DNA of 64,000 bases from Trichomonas vaginalis G3 (Eukaryota > Parabasalia > Trichomonadida > Trichomonadidae). The stretch covers positions 19,871,300-19,935,299 of the forward strand of contig NC_067204.1 in the NCBI RefSeq assembly GCF_026262505.1, written 5' to 3'. Positions 57,836 to 64,000 of this stretch are shown here, in pieces. The stretch's first letter is position 1. Every line of letters starts with the position of its first letter. The notes beneath the pieces were generated by a model. It worked only from the letters and a program-made list of their open reading frames with translations, searched no databases and was not told where the DNA came from. The translations under genes were made by a program, and so were the position numbers.

Positions 57836-59080
57836 TTACTCAGTATAATCTGAGTCTTTAACATCTTCAAATGTTTGTTCCTCTTCATTATCCGAAGATA
57901 TAATTTCCTCGACTTCTTCTTCGTCATCTGGTGCTACGTGTCCAGCTATAAATACTTTGTAGAGTCCATCTGGAGGTGTCTGTATTATGAATGTGGTATC
58001 GTGTAAGAATACAAACTCAACATCCTGTTTGAATTGGCAATTTGAATGAGTGAATTCTGCCAATTTTATAGGATGTCCTTTGGTAGCTTTCGGGAAGCTT
58101 GAAATACTAACTTTGCTACCGTAGGGAACTCTTTCTGGTGTATCTAACGCTATAGTGGATATGACATGGAAATTGTCTTGAAATTCTGGTAAAGGTTGTA
58201 TACAATATAACCGTTTTGACTGTCCTGGATTGGTAAAAAAGTATACGTAAAAGGACCTTTGCCCATACTCATCCAATTCTTCGAGATAGTTGTAGGTATT
58301 GGGATATATGCTGACATACTCAGCAATTTTCACATTTTGCAAATAAGTTTGCATATTTTTGGGGAAAAGTCTAATAAATTGGTCGATGGCTTGTAGTGCA
58401 ATTAGGTTTGCTGTAACAGGCAAGTATTGAACAAACAAGTCCACGAGAACACCTGGGTCTTTAACTTCATTTTCAACTGGTTGCAAACTATCCATAACAG
58501 ACTGAAACACTTCCGAATAATCGGTGTCGTCTTGAATTCCCCATTGGTTTTTGAGTTTTTCAAGGAGTTGAAGTCTTTTTTTAGCATATTGCCTGCGAAC
58601 ACGTTCAGATATGGTAGTGTTTTCTTCTGTATTTTCTGTATCTCCTGATTGAAATTGCTTCGCGAACGCGAGGTATCTCATCTGGGACCTTGTCGTCATC
58701 GATGACGCGCTTGGTTGTTCCTCTGTTGTTTCGTTTGTTTGTATGGTATTTTCTTGAGTAGATTGTCTTGAATTGTTGGACAATTGGTTTGCAATTGGAG
58801 AAGACTGTAAAACTTGTCCTGTTGTGTCTGGTACAACTGTATCTGTTGTTTCGTTTGTTTGTATGGTATTTTCTTGAGTAGATTGTCTTGAATTGTCCAA
58901 CAATTTGTTTGCAATTGTATGAGGAAGTTGCTTTGGTATTATAGGAGGTCGTAAGGGTTTTGAGAATGGTGAGACATAAGTTGTAGGAACTTTAACTGCA
59001 GAGGTAGTCGACGAATTGTTTGCGACACTTTTTCTTCCTTCCATTATGAAAAATGAACTGTTTTTTTTCGGACCACTCAT
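57836..59080 (-). CDS. Unknown 414-residue acidic protein, possibly host
   Basis: The minus-strand open frame can begin at ATG 59,080 (MSGPKKNSSFFIMEGRKSVA) or at ATG 59,044 (MEGRKS, 402 residues). The second start is preceded directly by TCATTTTTCAT, a trichomonad initiator match, and is preferred. Residues about 50-120 hold two copies of a 23-residue repeat (NSRQSTQENTIQTNETT). A 230-residue domain of mixed character follows (LVDLFVQYLPVTANLIALQA, YVSIYPNTYNYLEELDEYGQ), then a very acidic end (SSDNEEEQTFEDVKDSDYTE). No family recognised. It is undamaged, unlike its element neighbours. Confidence 0.6.
   Translation of the reverse strand: MSGPKKNSSFFIMEGRKSVANNSSTTSAVKVPTTYVSPFSKPLRPPIIPKQLPHTIANKLLDNSRQSTQENTIQTNETTDTVVPDTTGQVLQSSPIANQLSNNSRQSTQENTIQTNETTEEQPSASSMTTRSQMRYLAFAKQFQSGDTENTEENTTISERVRRQYAKKRLQLLEKLKNQWGIQDDTDYSEVFQSVMDSLQPVENEVKDPGVLVDLFVQYLPVTANLIALQAIDQFIRLFPKNMQTYLQNVKIAEYVSIYPNTYNYLEELDEYGQRSFYVYFFTNPGQSKRLYCIQPLPEFQDNFHVISTIALDTPERVPYGSKVSISSFPKATKGHPIKLAEFTHSNCQFKQDVEFVFLHDTTFIIQTPPDGLYKVFIAGHVAPDDEEEVEEIISSDNEEEQTFEDVKDSDYTE
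59046..59056 (-). promoter_or_regulatory. Initiator-like element at gene start
   Basis: TCATTTTTCAT on the minus strand ends two bases from ATG 59,044. It fits the known T. vaginalis initiator (TCA, pyrimidine-rich, TCATTA) in sequence and place. Confidence 0.55.
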
Positions 59081-59515
59081 AGAAAAGTTTAAAATAAACC
59101 GTTTTCGTCAACGGAGACCCCCTCTATTTTTTTATTTTATTTAATAGTTACCGTTGGCAAACCGTTCCATCTCAAATATTGAATGAACTATAAACGTTTT
59201 TTGTTTTCTATATATACTTTTTTGTCCAACGGTAAAACTTTTTACACAACGGTTTTTGAGAGTCGTCGCTTTGACTTTTTTGTAGAGCACTCAAAATAGT
59301 ATAACTTTGTCCGGACAAGTAAGGGTCTATCGTCGCTACAGGAAAAGTTACGGGCGTTCCAAGGAAGTATACTTTGAGAAGCCTTTTCCCCTTATAGAAT
59401 GAGATAGGACGGTTATTTTACAAAACTGACAACACTTTGACCGAGTAGTTTTTTGTGCTGAACAAAAAGTGTCATATAAACATCTGTCAAAAACCGCTTT
59501 TTAACTTCACTTAAA
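59081..59515. promoter_or_regulatory. Intergenic region with repeated CAACGG words
   Basis: No gene is seen in 435 bases between the divergent genes. CAACGG or its inverse CCGTTG occurs at 59,109, 59,151, 59,227 and 59,247. CAACGG is the core of Myb protein binding sites, and T. vaginalis has many Myb regulators, so control by host factors is possible. Confidence 0.35.
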
Positions 59516-61207
59516 ATGCCACGTAAGCTACGTAAGAATATACGTAAGAGGAAGGGAGCATTGAAACATCCAATAGTAAAACTGACACCACAACAACAGT
59601 TGCAACAACAAATGATGAATGACCCCACTATGTTGCAACAAATGTCAAGCAACCCTATGCTTTTAAACCGAGTTTTGGTGCACAGAGTGGAGGTTTAAGA
59701 GCGGCACTTTTAGCGAAAATGGCAGGCTATGGTGGAGCTGCAGACGGAACAGCTTATAACCCTCAAAGTCAAATGAATTTGAGTTCACTCAAAAATCAAA
59801 TAACAGATGTCAAAAAGTCAAACATAGACATACAGAAACAAATAAGTGAAAACGAAAAGAAACTAGAATATGACAGACACACAAAGAAACTCAATGAGTT
59901 AAACGTAGAGAAAAAGAAGAAAGAAGAACAACTGAAAGAACTAAGTACAGAGGAATATGCGAAAAAAGTGTCAGAAAAAGCAGCAGAAGTAGCAAAAATG
60001 GAACAAGATGTTATAAATTTGAAAAACCATACTACTCAATATAAAGTACTGAAAGATGAAGAGATAAAACAAAAAGCCCTGAAGACATATATGGATAGCG
60101 ATGAGTATAAAAAAGAAGTTGAAGCAAATGTAAAGGCAGAAAAACTTTTACAGTTGCAAAACCAAACCGTACAGTATGAAAACTTAGCACAAGAAAGTAA
60201 AAATAACGACGCAGCCATGCAAAAGGCAATGAAAAGCGCAGAATATATAAAAGCTAATAATGACTGGTTAGATGCCCAAGCCAACGCTAAAGCAGCCCAA
60301 CTTATAGGGTCAATAAGGACAAAAATACAAGCGGATGAAGACAGTTCAAATGAAGCTTTAATGAATGCTGACTTTAAGAACGCCTTCGAAGCTCTTCATA
60401 GTAAGGTGAAACTAGTGAACGACTTCTCATCTGGAAAGAAACTGAAGTCTGAAGGTTTCGACAAAGAGTTAAGAGAAGTAGCACAAAATATGACGAAAAT
60501 AACAGATGCAGCAACGAGACAGGCAGTTCAAAGTGCCTATGACGCCGTTAGAGCAACTGTTGTGGAAAGTCAAGAAAAAGAGTTACAACAGACCAAAACA
60601 GACCTAGTAAATGCTTTCTTAAAAACGAAAAGTCAGGTAGGACATTATGCTGCAGATGGAACATATGTGCCAGCTGGTGGAACTTATATACCAGCTGGTG
60701 GAACTTATATACTAGCTAGTGGAACTTATATACCACCAAACCCTCCAAGAGAAGCACCTGCACCAGGACTACCTAAAACATTTACATCGTCACATGGACA
60801 CAGACACAAGCATGCACCAAAACAACAACCAGCACAGCAACCAACAGTTCAAAATCCAGCACCACAACAACAACCAACAGTTCAAAATCCAGCACAGCAA
60901 CCAACAGTTCAAAATCCAGCACCACAACCAAAACCAGCACAGCAAACCAACAGTTCAAAACCCTGCACAACAACAAAGCACAAACAGAGCAAGGACATAA
61001 AAGAAGTAGAGAACAAGGAAACCAAGAATTCTTAAAATGCTTAAGGAAGGTTATGATTACCCAGATACTCTTGACTTTAGTGACAGATATAAAGAAGCTA
61101 TTAGAAAGTTCAAGGAAGGAAATACTGACCCGAACCTATTTAGCTTTATGGTTCAGCACCAAATGGGATATAATTTCAAACCTGGAAAATACAAGCTCGC
61201 TAAGTGA
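59516..61207 (+). pseudogene. Long coiled-coil protein of element C, broken
   Basis: It starts at ATG 59516 (MPRKLRKNIRKRKGALKHPI) after GCTTTTTAACTTCACTTAAA. A basic start and a Gln/Met-rich segment precede about 300 residues of coiled coil (IDIQKQISENEKKLEYD, KLNELNVEKKKKEEQLKEL). Then come three or four repeats of GGTYIPA and a Gln/Pro/Ala tail with five copies of QPTVQNPA. The end is MGYNFKPGKYKLAK. Coiled-coil genes of this type are a usual part of T. vaginalis Mavericks, perhaps as scaffold. About three breaks. Confidence 0.55.
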
Positions 61208-61237
61208 TATGATTTAATAGCATATCATCCAAATGAC

Positions 61238-62777
61238 ATGGATGAATTTACTCCGAGATATTTGGTGTCAGAGCTAAATGATGATTCAACTATCTTCATG
61301 AAACGCGTAAAAAATAGAGACGGAACGAAAGAAGAAAGGGTTATGAATGCGGATGACTTAAATAGGGAACTTGTTAAAAACGGTCTCGGAATATATGAAA
61401 TGCCAGCAGATGAGGTACAAGAAACTCCACAGGAAGAAGTTCAGATACAACCAGACATGGAAGAAATAGTTCAGCAACAACAGCTAGAAGAGCCTGAAGG
61501 AAACGAACAAGTCCCTCCTTTGGAAACTAACTTCACAGAACTAGATGAAGATTTGGAACAGCCGAAAAATCTTGACCCTCAACAAGAGTATGCGGAGAAT
61601 ATGGAATCTTTCCAAGAGTCTAAGAAAAATTCGGCTGACATAGTAGAAGAATATCGAAAAATGTTCGCCGACATACAAAAGACTCCAACATCAGATGAAA
61701 ATATTCAGCAAAGAATGGAAGACTGAAAGAAATGTACACAAATACAACAATCCTTTTTACTTACGAGCATATAACGTTCAATCTTTGGATGAACTCGGTG
61801 AAAATAAAAGGTTAAATTTCAACAAAACATATAGAAATGAAACATTGTTTAAAGTTCATTCAGAACCTAACAAATATGGAAACAAACCTACTTTTGTTTC
61901 TGCAGACTATGGAACTACAATGAGATGGGGTCATAAAGCTAATCCGGATAGGTGGTTCATAAACTTACAACCACAATTCCAAGAAGTTGTAGACGCAATG
62001 GAAGCGAATGGTGAACCAGATATAGCTGGTATTTTCAGCGCGGCTTTAATGCCATTGAAAGATATGAAAGATGCAGATATTTTGGACCAGTATGAAATGA
62101 ACATGGCTGATGGAAATATAACACCTGACGTTCTAAAACATTTATCTCAAAGAACTACACAGAACCATAGAGATGGTATATTTGGTGAAGAGTTTAGAAA
62201 GAAGTTAGGGAGAGAGAAGGAAGAGAACCTATTGTACATGACCTTGCAAACGAAAGTTTGCAAAATGTCATAAAAACTTACTTTGCAAACAATGAATCGA
62301 GAAGGGATGAATATTTAAGAAAACTCAAATGGACAGTACCAAATGAAATGTTAGTATTGAAAAACATGTTCCTTGACAAAATAAAACCAACTACAGAAAT
62401 AAATGACGCAAGACTGGAAATTGGGTAAAAGCTTTCCCATTCACAAAAGATATTATTGGTTACATGGAAAGAAAACCAGAATGGCTACAAAAACATATAT
62501 TTGGAAACGAGCTTATTCCATATGGACAAGCTCTGTTTGAAGAGCTTGAACCGGAAACTCAGGAAAGAGTCATGCAAACAATACGCGAAGACTCAAATAC
62601 AAACTATGACAAATCTTTCTAGGATATAGGTTACCTGAGATGGGCGACCAGAGCCCAAAGGCAAAAAGGACATGGGAAATTTACAACATACTAGGTGAAC
62701 ATGAGGCAAAGATGCAACAAAACTCAGTCAGGAAGAAAGTAAAGCTTGGTACGAGTGGGTTCTATTATGACACATAA
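61238..62777 (+). pseudogene. Unknown element C protein upstream of the capsid gene, broken
   Basis: It starts MDEFTPRYLVSELNDDSTIF at ATG 61238. The first 35 residues recall the small PxxYxVxxxxDG module of A and B. A Glu/Gln-rich linker follows (VQIQPDMEEIVQQQQLEEPE), then a domain with NNPFYLRAYNVQSLDELGEN and TFVSADYGTTMRWGHKANPD, and a C-terminal helical part. It ends 31 bases before the capsid start. About five breaks. No family recognised. Confidence 0.45.
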
Positions 62778-62790
62778 ATCCAACTATTCT

Positions 62791-62808
62791 ATATTTTTAC
62801 CATATGAA
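62791..62808 (+). promoter_or_regulatory. Leader of the element C capsid gene
   Basis: ATATTTTTACCATATGAA directly precedes ATG 62,809. It is the same T-rich block plus short spacer that precedes most element genes, and it decides the start over ATG 62,767 upstream. Confidence 0.5.
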
Positions 62809-64000
62809 ATGTACGCCGCTCAGAATATTACGCCAACAGTTTTGGATGCCATGAACGGAAATGTTTCTGAATGGTATAACGAATGCGACAATGCCATTAG
62901 AAGGTCAGAAATAGTTCCTGGAACTTACGAATATACAACTGCTGTTTCTTATGGAAACGTAGGTGAGTTTGGAGAAGGTTCTTCAACAACAGTAGATATT
63001 GCTTGCGACAGGTTTCATATTATTTCTATTGACAACTCATTCTTATACGTGGAACAAGACATTGAAATAAAACCTTCTGCCAAGTTGTCTGACAAGAAAG
63101 GTTGCAATGGAATTTTCTATGTCGGATACCAATATGCTCCAGAAGTTTTCATGGGATATAAGATATATTCTAACTCTGACTTAGTTCAAACAGTAACATG
63201 GGCAAACTATGAATGGTTCGCTTTGAGAAACTCAGTACAACCACAAGCTAGAGAACAAACAGACCAGTATGCAACTATTGAGAAAATAAGAAGACTTGAC
63301 CCTAACGTTCCAGGAGTTTATGTTAACCTTTCTGAACAAACTGCAGCAGCAGTAACCAAAGTAAAACTGAAACTTAGAGTTCCTTTGTCATCTTTCCTCA
63401 TCTTCAGGTTTTTAAGATACTTGCCAAACTGGGCAGGAAAAATTTCTATTGAACTTACTCCAAGCAAAAATAACTTAGTCATTGCACCAACACAAGACCC
63501 ATTCACTATTACAGACGTAAAGGGAACAAATCAAACGTCATTCGCCGACTTTTGCAAAGACAAAGTTGACTTAGACTTTGGTTTCTCAAACCTCAACACT
63601 GAAGTAAACTATTATTTCAATGCTGCTGGAACTGCTTGGGACCCAGTTAAGTTCACATGCGAAAAGTTTGAATGCAAGAGAATAGAAAGCAGACTTGCAG
63701 TCTATATGTTGGACCCAGATATTTCAAATGCTTTAGCTGCCAAATATATTGCAGTTCCACTTATGTTCCCTATACACCAAATATCTGTCAAAGACTTTGC
63801 AGGTGAAGTTGGAAACCAAAGTGCTGACCCAGGTGCAAGAACAGATATTGCTTTAACAACTGCAATGAAACATGCAGATACTATGTTTGTACTGTTCAGA
63901 CGAACTATAAATGACTATTCTTGTTTCTACAACCCTGGTATTAAATATCATATAAACATAGATGGCAAATATTATCCAAGAGAAGAATATTCTACAGTTG
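62809..64000 (+). CDS. Major capsid protein (double jelly-roll type) of element C, partial
   Basis: The frame from ATG 62,809 is open for 397 codons to the window edge. It starts MYAAQNITPTVLDAMNGNVS. Beta-rich segments (FHIISIDNSFLYVEQDIEI, GIFYVGYQYAPEVFMGYKIY, VKLKLRVPLSSFLIFRFLRY, WAGKISIELTPSKNNLVIA) parallel the capsid gene of A in order and spacing. A second domain has CKRIESRLAVYMLDPDISN. This agrees with a double jelly-roll capsid protein of Polinton type. The call rests on pattern and context. Confidence 0.6.
   Translation, partial: MYAAQNITPTVLDAMNGNVSEWYNECDNAIRRSEIVPGTYEYTTAVSYGNVGEFGEGSSTTVDIACDRFHIISIDNSFLYVEQDIEIKPSAKLSDKKGCNGIFYVGYQYAPEVFMGYKIYSNSDLVQTVTWANYEWFALRNSVQPQAREQTDQYATIEKIRRLDPNVPGVYVNLSEQTAAAVTKVKLKLRVPLSSFLIFRFLRYLPNWAGKISIELTPSKNNLVIAPTQDPFTITDVKGTNQTSFADFCKDKVDLDFGFSNLNTEVNYYFNAAGTAWDPVKFTCEKFECKRIESRLAVYMLDPDISNALAAKYIAVPLMFPIHQISVKDFAGEVGNQSADPGARTDIALTTAMKHADTMFVLFRRTINDYSCFYNPGIKYHINIDGKYYPREEYSTV

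Larger units (their letters stand above)
59516..64000 (+). mobile_element. Element C: Polinton/Maverick-type capsid module, runs off window
   Basis: Plus-strand genes in order: coiled-coil protein, unknown protein, major capsid protein. Starts follow the TTTTTA...TAAAATG or TTTTTA...ATGAAATG leader, as in elements A and B. The capsid protein is only distantly like that of A, so C is a separate lineage. About eight breaks in the first two genes; the capsid frame is open to the window edge. No end repeats were identified. Age: older than B. Confidence 0.65.

Overview
The window looks like chromosomal DNA of a parabasalid protist, most likely Trichomonas vaginalis or a close relative. It is AT-rich, the genes have no introns and use the standard code, and almost all of it is Maverick/Polinton-type DNA, which fills much of that genome. 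Other signs are an initiator-like TCATTTTTCAT just before a start codon, ankyrin-repeat coding DNA, and a D12-class adenine methyltransferase. The species call is inference from these features.

Layout. (1) 1-16,812: element A, a decayed Polinton-like unit. It carries a possible DNA-binding protein, a KilA-N protein, a protein-primed family B DNA polymerase, a vertex-type structural protein, major and probable minor capsid proteins, an SF3 helicase and an A32-like packaging ATPase. (2) 16,827-20,712: a block of small genes with visibly higher GC and host-like start sites, ending in an HNH gene. (3) 20,734-28,862: copy 1 of the B gene set: a PolB-like protein without visible exonuclease, small virion-like proteins, an rve integrase, a fibre with phage-tail-like ends, a structural protein and a Dam-like methyltransferase. 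(4) 28,917-57,773: a large inverted structure. Two arms of about 9.8 kb (copies 2 and 3 of the B set) face each other around a 2.4 kb spacer. Outside each arm lies a 3.3 kb array of 37-bp repeats with single ankyrin-repeat segments inside. (5) 57,836-59,080: a gene of unknown function that may belong to the host. (6) 59,516-64,000: element C, with a coiled-coil protein, an unknown protein and a major capsid protein that runs off the window.

How the parts fit. A carries replication and packaging functions (polymerase, helicase, capsids, ATPase) but no integrase that I can see. B carries integrase, methyltransferase, fibre and small virion proteins but no capsid or packaging ATPase that I can see. 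They may be complementary parts of one large lineage, or separate elements nested together; the sequence does not settle this. Copies 2 and 3 are nearly identical, so their duplication is recent. A and C look older. Broken genes are reported as fossils, with only a rough number of breaks.
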